DNA of 38,324 nt, from positions 1-38,324 of IMG/VR virus record IMGVR_UViG_3300025217_000024. One strand, 5' to 3'. This document shows positions 1 through 9,900 of this stretch, in pieces. The DNA comes from a virus. The notes under the pieces are model-generated. The model saw only the letters and a program-made list of their open reading frames with translations, did no database searches and was not told where the DNA came from. Both the position numbers and the translations under genes were made by a program. How positions within the stretch are numbered: position 1 is the stretch's first letter; each line of letters starts with the position of its first letter.

Positions 1-669
1 CTAGACCAGACGCCTGCCAGTCCAGACGACGCGACCGACAATATCCACCAGCGCCGGATCAATGTCAGTCCAGTCGGGATAATGGAGATTGTCGCTGACG
101 ACGCTGAAGCGGCCACGCAACGGCCCCATCGCGATCCGTTTGACCATCAGCACGCCGTCGAGCCGCAAGACGTACACGCCATCGCGCAACCGGGTGGCGT
201 CATCGTCATGATCGACCATGATGTCATCGCCATCGCTAAGCGTGGGCGCCATCGATTCGCCATCGACCCGGATGATCGAAACGCGCTGCGGCCGCACCCC
301 CAGATGACGCAGCCAATGCGCGTCGAACGCCATCACACCGGCTGTGCGCTCATCTTCGTCCAGCGTGCCGACGCCTGCCGACGCGCCCAGCGCCAGGCGC
401 GGCACTGCCACGACGGCAGGCATGCCGCGCGTGCGGGCGGGGACCGTCACCGGCGCGGCGCTGCCACCCAACATCTGTTCAGCGACACCGAAATAGCGGG
501 CCAGCACATGCCGGTCCGCCTCATCCAGTTTACGCGGTGTGCCACGTTTGATGAACTGCTGGATATAGGCGGGGTTGCGACCGATCAGCCGGGACAGATC
601 GGCATAATTTTCCCCCCGTTCGGCAATCAGCCGATCCAGCGCAATCCGGGCGTTCTGCGATTCATCCAT
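1..669 (-). CDS. LexA-like S24 family transcriptional regulator (probable host gene)
   Basis: The protein has 222 residues. An N-terminal helix-turn-helix (about residues 5-60, with the segment GRNPAYIQQF) is followed by a LexA/CI-type S24 peptidase fold. The nucleophile is Ser139 in GESMAPTL and the general base is Lys177 in LMVKRI. An ASAG sequence near residue 98 could be the self-cleavage site. Proteins of this family repress genes and cleave themselves when activated RecA is present. I chose ATG 669; a TTG at 675 is possible. Palindromes at 686-740, in the gap to the divergent gene at 785, look like its operators. The gene lies outside the phage end proposed near 1004, so I read it as host flank. 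It could instead be a regulator carried by the element. The fold is certain; the target genes are unknown. Confidence 0.85.
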   Translation of the reverse strand: MDESQNARIALDRLIAERGENYADLSRLIGRNPAYIQQFIKRGTPRKLDEADRHVLARYFGVAEQMLGGSAAPVTVPARTRGMPAVVAVPRLALGASAGVGTLDEDERTAGVMAFDAHWLRHLGVRPQRVSIIRVDGESMAPTLSDGDDIMVDHDDDATRLRDGVYVLRLDGVLMVKRIAMGPLRGRFSVVSDNLHYPDWTDIDPALVDIVGRVVWTGRRLV

Positions 670-685
670 ATCCAATCCATAATGA

Positions 686-740
686 TAGGAATTTTCCTAG
701 ACAAGTAGGAAAATGGCTTAGAGATAGGAATATGCCTATC
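686..740. promoter_or_regulatory. Divergent operator cluster of three palindromes
   Basis: Two clear dyads share the pattern TAGGAAT-n-CCTA: TAGGAATTTTCCTA at 686-699 and TAGGAATATGCCTA at 725-738, the latter extended to GATAGG...CCTATC at 723-740. A degraded third copy, TAGGAAAATGGCTTA, lies at 706-720. Their centres are about 20 bp apart, so three dimers would sit on one face of the helix. They lie between the divergent starts at 669 and 785. Autoregulation by the S24 protein is an inference. Confidence 0.6.
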
Positions 741-784
741 GACTTGCAGCGGGTGAGTCGGACCGAAAGAGGAGAAAGAAGCCG

Positions 785-970
785 ATGCTGTTGCACGCGA
801 TCGAACGATTCCTTCGCCAACATGACATGCCGCCAACCACCTTTGGTCGCGCCAGCACGCGCGATCCACGGCTGGTTTTCGACCTGCGCCAGGGGCGCGA
901 GCCGGGCGACCGCGTAAGGAGACGAGTAGAACATTTCATGAACACATATCGCAGGAGCATCAGCCAATGA
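785..970 (+). CDS. Small basic protein divergent from the S24 regulator
   Basis: This is a 61-residue, Arg-rich protein beginning MLLHAIERFLRQ. It has a strong Shine-Dalgarno sequence (GAGGAG) in front of ATG 785. The text resembles small conserved sphingomonad proteins of unknown function that pair a predicted helical start with an RDPR...LRQGREPG segment; that comparison is from memory. It is transcribed away from the S24 gene and probably shares its operators. It ends about 35 bp before the proposed phage end, so its natural downstream neighbour may be displaced by the insertion. I assign no function. Confidence 0.6.
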   Translation: MLLHAIERFLRQHDMPPTTFGRASTRDPRLVFDLRQGREPGDRVRRRVEHFMNTYRRSISQ

Positions 971-1003
971 CAAGCGTCCATCATGGATTTGGCATCAAGA
1001 ATC

Positions 1004-1050
1004 TGTGTAGCGGGCCAAAAATGCGGGCCAAAAATTCGGGCCAAAAATTA
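1004..1050. repeat. Probable phage left terminus with three 12-bp repeats
   Basis: Three exact copies of CGGGCCAAAAAT start at 1011, 1024 and 1037, a strict 13-bp period. They follow a TGTGTAG at 1004-1010. Mu-family elements begin with 5'-TG and carry several transposase-binding sites just inside the end. The block lies between a host-like gene (ends 970) and the last leftward phage gene (ends 1068). A near copy in inverse orientation (11 of 12 bases) lies at 26219-26230. The exact boundary (TG at 1004 or 1006) and the role of the repeats are inferred. The other end is not in the window. Confidence 0.5.
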
Positions 1051-1067
1051 AGTTGAGAAACCCGGTT

Positions 1068-1337
1068 TCAGGTCAGATGCACAGGCGCTTCATGCGCCTT
1101 TTTTGATGCCTGCTGTGGTTCGTCTGAAAAGCCAATGGCCTGCCCTTCGGCGTCCACGATCACAGTGCCCTGCGGTGTAGCAACGACTGCCCCGGCCTGA
1201 GCTGCTGGCGATGGGCTTGGCAATCTAGCTTGCGGCAATAGCTTCCCTTCCAACCATCCACGGCCAGCCTGGATCAATGCGCCGCCAACCTCCGTCAGGA
1301 GCGCCACCAGCAGAAATTTGCCGACGCGACCGAACAT
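1068..1337 (-). CDS. Small membrane-associated protein at the end of the lysis region
   Basis: The protein has 89 residues. One hydrophobic N-terminal segment (about residues 5-22, FLLVALLTEVGGALIQAG) is followed by a Pro/Ala-rich, probably soluble tail. ATG 1337 overlaps the stop of the endolysin gene by one base (TGATG), so translation is probably coupled. It is the last gene of the leftward late operon. The position next to the endolysin fits a lysis accessory protein such as a holin or spanin part. No Cys-containing lipobox and no coiled coil are visible, so I leave the function open. A longer open frame to 1502 exists but runs through the endolysin gene. Confidence 0.6.
   Translation of the reverse strand: MFGRVGKFLLVALLTEVGGALIQAGRGWLEGKLLPQARLPSPSPAAQAGAVVATPQGTVIVDAEGQAIGFSDEPQQASKKAHEAPVHLT
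1083..1104 (+). terminator. Inward-facing hairpin with T-tract near the left end
   Basis: AGGCGC (1083-1088) and GCGCCT (1094-1099) form a 6-bp stem with a 5-base loop, followed by further T residues to 1104. This is the form of a rightward intrinsic terminator. It lies inside the 3' end of the leftward gene 1068-1337. It could stop host transcription from entering the phage antisense to the late genes. It lacks a T-tract on the minus strand, so it does not obviously end the late operon. Confidence 0.5.
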
Positions 1338-1936
1338 CAGGCGATCCCCCGAATGCACTGGTCCATTTCCCAGACCCGCCTGTTGATAAGCCCCTGCACG
1401 GGCTGGAGCTTGCCGCTGATCCGCGCATTGATGAAGCCGCTCGTCACGACGGATGAGCCATCCTTGCGCTGCACGACGAAATAGGGACCGATGGCAAGGC
1501 ACCCGCCGATCCAGTCGCCAGCCTTAAACCGAGCAGCGGCGGTCGATCCGCAAAACCCACCGATGCCTATATTATAGGCCGTCGATCCAACGCCGCGAAG
1601 AATGCCGCCGCGACCCTTCAAGCCGGGTACACACTTCACGACGCCTTCGACATGCGTAAGTGCCTGTCGCTCTAGGCGCACCTGACACTCGGCGTCGTTG
1701 TAGAATTTGCCCACAACAACATCCTGCGTGTCGCCGTAACAAGCAGTCGGTATTTTCGCGATGTCGAGATAGCCGACATTCTCTTTACCCTCATGGGTGG
1801 AAATGCCGGTTACAAGCGCTGTTGCAGCAGCGGCTGATCCCATAAGAGCGATCAGTCGGGTTCGATAAGATGCCTGTGCCATGGGCACCGACATGACGGG
1901 GCGGATGCCCGTAAAACGGTATCCGCGAGCGGACAT
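1337..1936 (-). CDS. SAR endolysin, GH24 lysozyme (phage 21 R type)
   Basis: This muramidase cuts the glycan strands of peptidoglycan to release virions. The catalytic triad of the T4/R21 lysozyme family is seen as Glu49 (THEGKE), Asp58 (YLDIAK) and Thr64 (IPTACYG), with the usual E-x8-D-x5-T spacing. A weakly hydrophobic Ala/Gly-rich segment at about residues 28-45 looks like a signal-anchor-release domain, so export would use Sec without needing a holin to cross the membrane. The chosen ATG at 1936 overlaps the preceding stop by one base; starts at 1945, 1939 or an internal Met near residue 19 are also possible. Length 199 residues, somewhat longer than R21. It is followed directly by the small gene 1068-1337. 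Confidence 0.88.
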   Translation of the reverse strand: MSARGYRFTGIRPVMSVPMAQASYRTRLIALMGSAAAATALVTGISTHEGKENVGYLDIAKIPTACYGDTQDVVVGKFYNDAECQVRLERQALTHVEGVVKCVPGLKGRGGILRGVGSTAYNIGIGGFCGSTAAARFKAGDWIGGCLAIGPYFVVQRKDGSSVVTSGFINARISGKLQPVQGLINRRVWEMDQCIRGIA

Positions 1937-2685
1937 CATGCCCATTCTAGAACGGAGCCAGCCCAGCGGCTCACATCAGCATCTGCGCTTTCGCGCGCCT
2001 GGAACCGTTCGAATACGCCGTAGTGAATAGCCTCGTTTTGGCCGATGGCAAGGTCAGCATCTTCGATCAGCAGGACCGGCTTACGTAGGCCACAGTTTCG
2101 CTTTATCTGTTCAAGCCTGAATGTCTCAGCGTCCGTCAGATCGATGAAGGAGAAGGCGAACTGTGCCTTTAAGACACCTCCACCCATGTTGAAGCCGCCA
2201 CCCGGCAAATCCTGACGCTCGCCGGTATCGATGAGCGTCCGTCCCGCGCCCCGCTCACGATACTTCTCGAACGCGCGGCCCAGGACCAGCGCACCGGCAT
2301 AGAGGGGCACGGCTCCGCTCTGATAGACGGCGATCGAGAAATAGCGGGACGTAACCGGCGCTGCGATGCGCCGGAATGCATGATGACGCGGTCCCAGGCT
2401 GTCTGCCGCCCGCATCGGCCCTTGATAAAGCTGTGCATGCCCCGTGCCGGGCGCGGTATTGGAATAGATCGCCCAGAAGGCACCGGGTGCCGCGTTGGTG
2501 TAACCCAGAAAGAAACTGTCGATCGCGACGGGCGTACCCATGTCGATCTGAATTTCCACCGGATTGACGCTCGATGCTGCCCATATTTCCTTGGGGTCGA
2601 ACGTCAGAAGGTTGGACGCGCCAGATCCCGCTGCAACGGGCAAAGCGCCATGCGGCGCGGGAGCGATGATCAGGACGCCGCTCAT
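1936..2685 (-). CDS. Tail-associated protein with a possible discoidin-like N-terminal domain
   Basis: The protein has 249 residues. Residues about 25-130 (FDPKEIWAASS, then IQIDMGTPVAIDSFFLGY) read like an F5/8-type-C or galactose-binding beta-sandwich. The C-terminal half, rich in aromatic and charged residues, resembles small tail proteins next to tail-tip genes. It overlaps the upstream gene by 4 bases (ATGA) and the endolysin by one base. Its place in the tail block suggests a virion role, perhaps in surface binding. I do not recognise a named family, and the domain reading is inference. Confidence 0.6.
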   Translation of the reverse strand: MSGVLIIAPAPHGALPVAAGSGASNLLTFDPKEIWAASSVNPVEIQIDMGTPVAIDSFFLGYTNAAPGAFWAIYSNTAPGTGHAQLYQGPMRAADSLGPRHHAFRRIAAPVTSRYFSIAVYQSGAVPLYAGALVLGRAFEKYRERGAGRTLIDTGERQDLPGGGFNMGGGVLKAQFAFSFIDLTDAETFRLEQIKRNCGLRKPVLLIEDADLAIGQNEAIHYGVFERFQARESADADVSRWAGSVLEWA

Positions 2686-3044
2686 GATAGCCTCCGCAAA
2701 ACGGTCAACACGGTCGCTTCAACCTCGGCCTGCTCTTCGGCGGCCAGCACGAAAATATGCGCGCCCGCCGCATAGCCGCCATCGTCAGCGAAAAACTCAA
2801 TAACCTTGCCGACCAGATCGATGCGAAGGCCGGGCAGTTCGACAGTGTCGATGACGGTGGGTTTAAGCAGGAATCCGTGCTGTCGCGCCGCCTCGGCCAG
2901 GGCGTCCGCTTTATAAAGAAGCGGCGTCCCGATCTCACTGGTCACGGCCAGATCGCCCCAGGCCGCGCCGACCGGATCGGACGTCGTGCCTGCGTAGCGA
3001 TATGGGGACTGCAACCAGTTGGCCAAGGCGGCGTCAACAGCCAT
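2682..3044 (-). CDS. Hypothetical tail-region protein
   Basis: A 120-residue protein beginning MAVDAALANW, with mixed alpha/beta composition and no signal peptide, membrane segment or metal motif. It is packed between two other small leftward tail genes, 2 bases after the upstream stop and overlapping the downstream gene by 4 bases. That arrangement supports it as a real gene of the late operon. No function is assigned. Confidence 0.6.
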   Translation of the reverse strand: MAVDAALANWLQSPYRYAGTTSDPVGAAWGDLAVTSEIGTPLLYKADALAEAARQHGFLLKPTVIDTVELPGLRIDLVGKVIEFFADDGGYAAGAHIFVLAAEEQAEVEATVLTVLRRLS

Positions 3045-3046
3045 CG

Positions 3047-3472
3047 TTATTCAGACCCAACCGGTGCTGGCGGGACTGGGGTTGGCTCAGCCACGACGAC
3101 CGGAGCCTTGGGGGCAGGGTCGGTTTCGGGGTCTGGCCAGCTCATGCCGAACGGCGCGGTTTCACCCGCGTCTCGCTGCATCGCCTGGGCAATGCGGGGA
3201 CCGCGATTGTCTACGGACAGCCCGTGCCAACCGTTCATGGTGGCAAAGGTCATCAGTCCAGCACAAAGCAGCTTGCCGCCGTCGGAAAGATAGTCGGCAT
3301 GGCTGTAGAGCGACTCGCTGACTTCGACGATACGATCGACCGGTGACGGACGACCGCTCGACGTAACCAGTGCGTCGCGCAGATCGGGTGACAGCGTCGC
3401 ACCCTCCATGATGAGGAAGGTACTGATGGCGCTGAGCGCCGTCTGGATGCTGTCGATGGTAGGCATAGGCAT
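3047..3472 (-). CDS. Hypothetical tail-region protein with Pro-rich C-terminus
   Basis: The protein has 141 residues from ATG 3472. A GTG at 3478 would overlap the previous stop, but the Shine-Dalgarno AAGGAG lies only 2 bases from it and 8 bases from the ATG, so the ATG is preferred. The N-terminal half is helical and the last 40 residues are rich in Pro, Ala and Glu (PAPKAPVVVAEPTPVPPAP). It is part of the leftward tail operon. The function is unknown. Confidence 0.6.
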   Translation of the reverse strand: MPMPTIDSIQTALSAISTFLIMEGATLSPDLRDALVTSSGRPSPVDRIVEVSESLYSHADYLSDGGKLLCAGLMTFATMNGWHGLSVDNRGPRIAQAMQRDAGETAPFGMSWPDPETDPAPKAPVVVAEPTPVPPAPVGSE

Positions 3473-3474
3473 GT

Positions 3475-3954
3475 TCACGTCTCCTTGGGTTGAACAGGTT
3501 TAGGATGGCGGGATTTCACGTCGGCGATCGTGGCGCGCCACGCTTCGAAGCCGTCGTGATAAAGCTGGTCGAGTTGAGCCTCGATCGACGGATAGGCCGC
3601 AGCGCGATCCTCTGCGTAGGAGTTGACCGCCACGAACTTCATCATCCGATGCCGCCCGCGCAGCTCCACCAGCGCTTGACCAGGCTGGCCGAACACATGC
3701 GGGAAGGCGACCGGCTGGCCATCGACATAGACCCTCGTCCCGTCCAGCGCAGGGCTGTTCCAGACAAAGCCAACCGCCACGACATCGGGTACGACATCGA
3801 CATCCTGCCGCTCGACAATGATGCCGTCGCCATCGCGCCAGATGCCGTTTGGGAGGGTATGAGACGGCACGGGAAGCGCGTCGGTCAGGCCGCTCTTGAT
3901 GCCGGTAATGGACAGGCAATCGCCGTCCGCATTGAACGTCGCATAGCTGGTCAT
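3475..3954 (-). CDS. Small tail protein with a XkdW-like C-terminal segment
   Basis: The protein has 159 residues. The C-terminal stretch YPSIEAQLDQLYHDGFEAW, followed by an IADVKSRHPKP end, matches the YPPI-x-DQLD...VKxxYP pattern common in small phage tail-fibre and XkdW-like proteins. The N-terminal part is beta-rich. It overlaps the giant upstream gene by 4 bases (ATGA) and the gene downstream closely, so it is translated with the tail-tip block. A structural or fibre-associated role is likely. The family reading is from recalled patterns, not a search. Confidence 0.65.
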   Translation of the reverse strand: MTSYATFNADGDCLSITGIKSGLTDALPVPSHTLPNGIWRDGDGIIVERQDVDVVPDVVAVGFVWNSPALDGTRVYVDGQPVAFPHVFGQPGQALVELRGRHRMMKFVAVNSYAEDRAAAYPSIEAQLDQLYHDGFEAWRATIADVKSRHPKPVQPKET

Positions 3955-6900
3955 CGCTTGGCCCCCAGTATGGTGATGGTGGGCGCTTGGATCAGGAATG
4001 ACCCGCTGGCCGCCCCGTTATTATATTGTTCGCTGCGCGCCTGGACGAACACCTGCACGGTCGAGCCGGACGGGACCGCGTAGATGAGATTGACCGACAG
4101 CCGGTGCTTGGTCTGGCCGCTGCTCGTGTCGGTCCCGATCTTGGCCTGACGCACGAGGTCGAAGCTGCCGCCATTTACGGCGACATACATCTGATAGCTG
4201 ACCATCTTGTCGGTCTGCGACCCGCTGTCCTGGACGCAGGAGAACATCAGCATACAGCCGCCATCGACCCCGTCGCCGATCGTCGTACTGCCAACTTCCA
4301 CGATAGTCGCTGTCGTGGTGCCAATCGACTGATCAGCATAGGAAACGACGACCGGCACACCGACGCTGTTTGCCTCGATCTGGCTCTGGCCCACGGTCGC
4401 GCGGGTGGCGAGTGCCTGCTGTCCAGCAAACCCGGCAGAAATGCCCAACTGGGTGATGGACATCGACTCGGTGACGACCGTGGTGCCGTCCGACCGGGTG
4501 ATATTATAGTCCAGCCGCATCGCGCCGAGCGTGAAGTAGGACTGGATATTGCTATAGCCGATCTGTGACAGCGTCGCGAAGCTGCCTTGCCCTGCGAACC
4601 CGGCAGCGGTGCGGCCCTCCGTAACGTTCGCGCCGCCTTCCTGCGCCCAGAAGCTGCTCAGGAAGCCCGAACCACTTTTATAGATCGAGCTACTCTCGAT
4701 ATAGCCGTCTGATTGCAGGCGCTGCGTACGCTGCTCGACGGTCTGGGTCGAAAGTCCGCCATAGGTCGCCCAGGATGACTGACCCGCTATCGCCGATGCG
4801 GTTCCATAGGAGGTGATGACACTCGCGTCGCTCAGCCAGTTATTCTGAGCTTCGTTGACCATGCCGCCTTCATAGCCAAGACGGACATTATTTCTGGTGG
4901 CAAGCCCGCCCTGGCCGCTGATGGCAGCAGCGGTGCGACCTTCAGTGGCATTGGCTCCCATTTCGGCAGGCCAGACCGTATCCAGCCATGCCACCCCAGG
5001 CTTGTGAATATGCTGTGCCGCCAACGTCCCGTTATTATCAAGCAACGAAACCTTGCCTGTCGGTGCGCCATATGTGGCCCATTCGGACTGGCCTGTGATG
5101 GCTGCGGCTGTACCCAACGACGTGATGGTGTTGCCATCTGTCAGCCACATGGTGTTGGCTTGGTTTGCGATGCCACCGCCACTGCCCAAGTTTACGCGGT
5201 CGCGCGTAGCCAACGGTCCCTGTCCAGCAAATCCCGCCGAAATACCCTGAGAGGTAATGGCCATGGGTTCGGTGATGCGCGTCAGACCGTCCTCGCGCGT
5301 AACGAGACCGTCGCCCAGCGCAGCCACGCGGGTGATGCTGATCTGCATGGTCAGCGACCCGCCCGTGAAGCTACCAGTGAACCGGAATTGCCATTGCCGA
5401 TTGGCGTTATCGGGGACGCCGGACGGATTTCGGACGATATATTCCTGGATCAGCGTGTCGCTTGGCGAGGTGAAGCGGTCATTGATATTATTCACGCCCG
5501 ATTTGAGCGAAAACCATGCAACCCCTGGCATGTGGATGAACGCACCGACACTGCCGCTGAAGGCCGGGTCATTGCACCATAGCCGCACTCGAACCTTGTA
5601 GGATGCGCCCGGCTCGGCAGTAAAAAATCTGCTAAAGAAGTCGAAGTTCCCGGCAGGCACGACAAAAGCCTTTGGTCCCATGCTCCACCCGCCGTCCATA
5701 TCGACGCCGCCGATCGCTGGCGCTGTTCCGCCGCCGCCCCGCCACCAGTCCATGTCCTTGTAATCGGCGTCAGGGATGATGTTGTCGGGATTGCCTGCGG
5801 TGACACGGCTGGCACCGACCTGCGACATAGTCGCCAAGGCACCCTGGCCGCTGATCGCGGCAGCGGTGCGGGTTTCGGTCTTGTTGGAACCCGGCTCCTG
5901 GGGTTTATACGCCTGCACGGTGTCACCCTCGGCCCAGGCTAAACGCCCTGCCGACAGATAATTGCCGTCCCCCGCATAGGGAGTAAGCCGGGTTGGCATG
6001 CTGAACAGCGTGCTATTATCGATCGACACATAGCTTTGCGTCGCGAACGTGCCCTGTCCGGCGAACGCGGCAGCGGTGCGGCTCTCGGTGACGTTCGCGC
6101 CTCCTTCCTGTGCCCAGAAGCTATTCAGGAAGCCCCGACCACTTTTATAGATGGTGCTGCTCTCGATATAGCCATCCGATTGCAGGCGCTGCGTCCGGCC
6201 TTCGACGGTTTGGGTCGAAAGCCCCCCATAGGTCGCCCAGGATGACTGACCCGCTATCGCCGATGCGGTTCCATAGGAAGTGATGACACCGGCGTCGCTC
6301 AGCCACGTATTCTGAGCCTCGTTGAGCAAGCCGCCTTCATAGCCAAGGCGGAGATTGTTCTTGGTGGCTAGGCTGCCCTGGCCGCTGATCCCGGCAGCCG
6401 TGCGCGTTTCTGTCTTATTGGACCCCGCTTCCTGCGGCCAAGTTTGATCTAGCCATCCGACATTGCTCTTGAAAATTGCGCCGGACTCGATGTTACCGCC
6501 ATTGTCGATTTTGCTGACGCGATTGGTCGGCACCCCTAATGTGGCCCAAGGCGTCTGCCCCGCGATGGCTGCCGCTGTGCGGCCTTCGGTGACATTGGCC
6601 CCAGCCTCACCCGGCCAAAAGTTGGTCAGATCGCCCGCGCCAATCTTGAAAATATGAGCGCTGTCCATGCGCCCATCCGTCTGCAACTTCTGGACCTGAC
6701 CAGAGACATTCGAAGGGTTAAGTCCCCCGTAAGTTGCCCATGGCGACTGGCCTGCAACGGCGGATGCCGTGCCCAAGGCCGTGATGGTGTTACCATCCGT
6801 CAGCCACATATTATTGGCTTGGTTAGTGATACCGCCACCACTGCCCAGGCTTACCCGGTCGCGCGTCGCCAATGGCCCCTGACCCGCAATAGCCGCTGCC

Positions 6901-9900
6901 GTGCGTCCTTCGGTCGCGTTCGCGCCGAACTCCAAAGGATAAACGCTATGCAACTCTGGATAGCCTGGTCGATAAACATGGCTGGCCTGTATGTTGCCAT
7001 CGCCCTGCAAATGTTGGACCTGCCCTGCGACGCTGCCGGGGTTAAGCCCACCATAGGTTGCCCACGATGACTGGCCTGTGATCGCAGAAGCGGTTCCCAT
7101 GGCGGTGATGGTGTTGCCATCGGTCAACCAGAAGTTCTGCGCCTCATTGACCATACCACCTTCGACGCCCAGCCGAACGGCGTTCCTGGTGGCAAGTCCG
7201 CCCTGGCCGCTGATCGCAGCGGCGGTGCGCCCTTCAGTGGCGTTGGCACCCGGTTCCTGCGGCTTATACGCCTGAACGGTGTCACCCTCGGCCCAGGCCA
7301 TCCGTGAAGCCGTCAGATAGTTGCCGTCGGCCGCATAAGGGGTAAGCCGTGTCGGCATGTTGAACAGGGCACTGTTGTCGATCGACACATAACTCTGCGT
7401 CGCAAAAGTGCCTTGCCCTGCAAACGCGGCGGCAGTCCGGCTCTCCGTCCGGTTCGATCCAACATCCTGCGGCCAGAACACATCGAGCCAGCCGACATTG
7501 TTCTGAAAAATATTGTTGGTGGACAGATGACCGTTGTCATTGAGCGTGGAAATGCGCCCGGTCGATAAGCCCAGGGTCGCCCAGGGCGACTGACCGCTAA
7601 TCGCAGCAGCAGTCCCGGCGCTGGTGACGACCATGCCGTCCGACAACCAAGCGGTGCCGCCTTCGTTCAATAGCCCCTGCTCATAACCCAAACGCAGGTT
7701 GCTGCGCCCGGCCAGCGATCCGAAACCGCTCAGGAGGGGCGATCCTAGCGCCAGCCCGTTCAGTGTCGCGAACACGCCCTGACCCGCAAAGGCAGCGGAC
7801 GTGCGCCCTTCCGTGACGTTCGCGCCCAGTTCGGCGGGCCACACCGTATCCAGCCAGGCCACCCCCGGCTTATGAATATGCTGCGCGCCCAGCGTCCCGT
7901 TATTATCCAGTAACGCAACCTTGCCCGTGGGCGCACCAAACGTCGCCCAGGGCGACTGGCCACTGATCGCGGCAGCGGTGCCAGCACTGGTGACGACCAT
8001 CCCGTCCGACAACCAGGCGGTGCCGCCTTCATTGAGCAGACCCTGTTCATAGCCCAGGCGCAGATTGTTGCGCCCGGCCAGCGATCCAAAGCCGCTCAGC
8101 AGGGGCGATCCCAGCGCTAGGCCGTTGAGCGTCGCGAACATCCCTTGACCCGCGAAGGCCGCAGCCGTGCGGCCCTCTGTGACGTTCGCGCCGAACTCGC
8201 CGGGGAACACATTGCTCAGGAAATTGGCGCCGGGCAGATAGACGCCGGTCGCCTGCATATAGCCGTCGTTCTGGAGCCGGGAGACGACGCCGGTGCTGGT
8301 CGAAAAGGTCGCCCAGGGCGATTGCCCGGATATGGCCGCCGCCGTACCCAGCGCGGTCTTAAACGCGGGAAGGCTGGCTTGCGCGCCGCCCGCACCCTCC
8401 AGCAGATAAGGCGACCCAAAGAACAAGTTCCCAAGCCCAGCCAGTGAACCAAAACCGCTGAGCAGCGGCGATCCCAGCGCCAGACCGTTCAACGTCGCGA
8501 AAGCGCCTTGCCCCGCAAAAGCGGCAGCCGTGCGCCCTTCCGTGACATTCGCGCCATACTCGCCGGGGAACACGTTGTGCAGAAAGTTGACGTTCGGCAG
8601 ATATATGCTGTTCGCCTGCATATACCCGTCGCTCTGAAGCCGGGAGACAACGCCGGTGCTGGTAGCGAACGTCGCCCAGGGCGATTGCCCGAAAATTCCG
8701 CCCGCTATGCCCAGCGCCGTCTTGAACGCGGAAAGACTAGCCTGCGCGCCACCCGCGCCCTCCAGCAAATACGGCGACCCGAAGAACAGGTTGCCCAATC
8801 CGGCGAGCGATCCAAAGCCGCTCAGGAACGGCGATCCGAATGCCAGCCCGTTAAGCGTCGCGAGCGACCCTTGACCGGCAAACGCGGCGGCGGTGCGGCC
8901 CTCAGTGACGTTGGCATTGGCTTCGCCGGGGCGCAGCGCTTGCAGCGTGAGACCATCGAGATAACGACCAAAGCCCGCCGACAGATAATTGCCGTCGATC
9001 AGGTTGCCCGGCGCGATGGCGGCGGGAAGGCTGGTGACATGACTGCCGTAGATGACGTCGTTGCGCGTCGCCAGCGCGCCCTGACCCGAAAAGGCAGCGG
9101 ACGTGCGGGTTTCAGTCTTGTTCGACCCGGCCTCTGCGGGCTTGAGCTGCTCCAGCGTCGTCCCGTCTGCGTAGCTGACGCCCGCCGCCAATATGTCGGC
9201 TGCAATCTCCCCGTCGCTATGCTGGCGATGGTTGCGATTATAGCCCAGACGGCGCGTTTTGGTCGGCGCAAGCGTCTTGACACGTCCGATGTAACGGCCC
9301 TGCACAGGCTCTGCATCGCCGCTCCAGGACCAGGGCCGAATGTCGATCTGCCCGGTAGTTCCAAAGCGCCAAAGCAGGGACAGCGGCAGCAGCAAGCGAT
9401 CCAATGCGGTCGCTGTCGTCTCGCTGTCATCGCCGATATGCAGGCCGACGACCGCAGGCCGCAACGCGATGGCGTCGGTCAAGTTGACGATCGCCGGGCC
9501 ATTGGCCGCGCTCAGCAATCGCGCGGCGATCGCCGCCGCCGTCTCGACATAGCTGCCGCTGTTGTCTCCCTGGATATCGGCGGTCAGCGGCGCGCCGGTC
9601 GGGTCGGTCCACCATTTGGCGCAGTTGATCGACGGCGCGAGCATGCCGCCGCCCTGGGGCGGGCTGGACGCGATCAGCGCATCGAGCGTGGCAGCTATGC
9701 TGCCCTGCCAGCCTAGAACCGATTGATAGCCTTCACGGCCCATGTGGCGGATGATCGGGAACGACTGAGATGGCCGAGCCGGATCGCCAAATTCGTAGAT
9801 ATTATGGGCGGCTAGTAGCACCCGACCTTCGACATTCGCGCAATAGCCATAGCTGCGCCGCTTGACCCGCCCGTCGCAGACCGCATCGCCATCGATGCCG

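Noticed and set aside
82-708. A rightward frame opposite the S24 regulator
   Set aside because: The reverse strand holds a complete HTH-S24 protein with both catalytic residues.
8508-9716. A 402-codon rightward open frame inside the tail-tip gene
   Set aside because: It is antisense to the well-supported leftward repeat protein, is Arg/Gln-rich without any domain, and has no Shine-Dalgarno. High GC content creates such frames.
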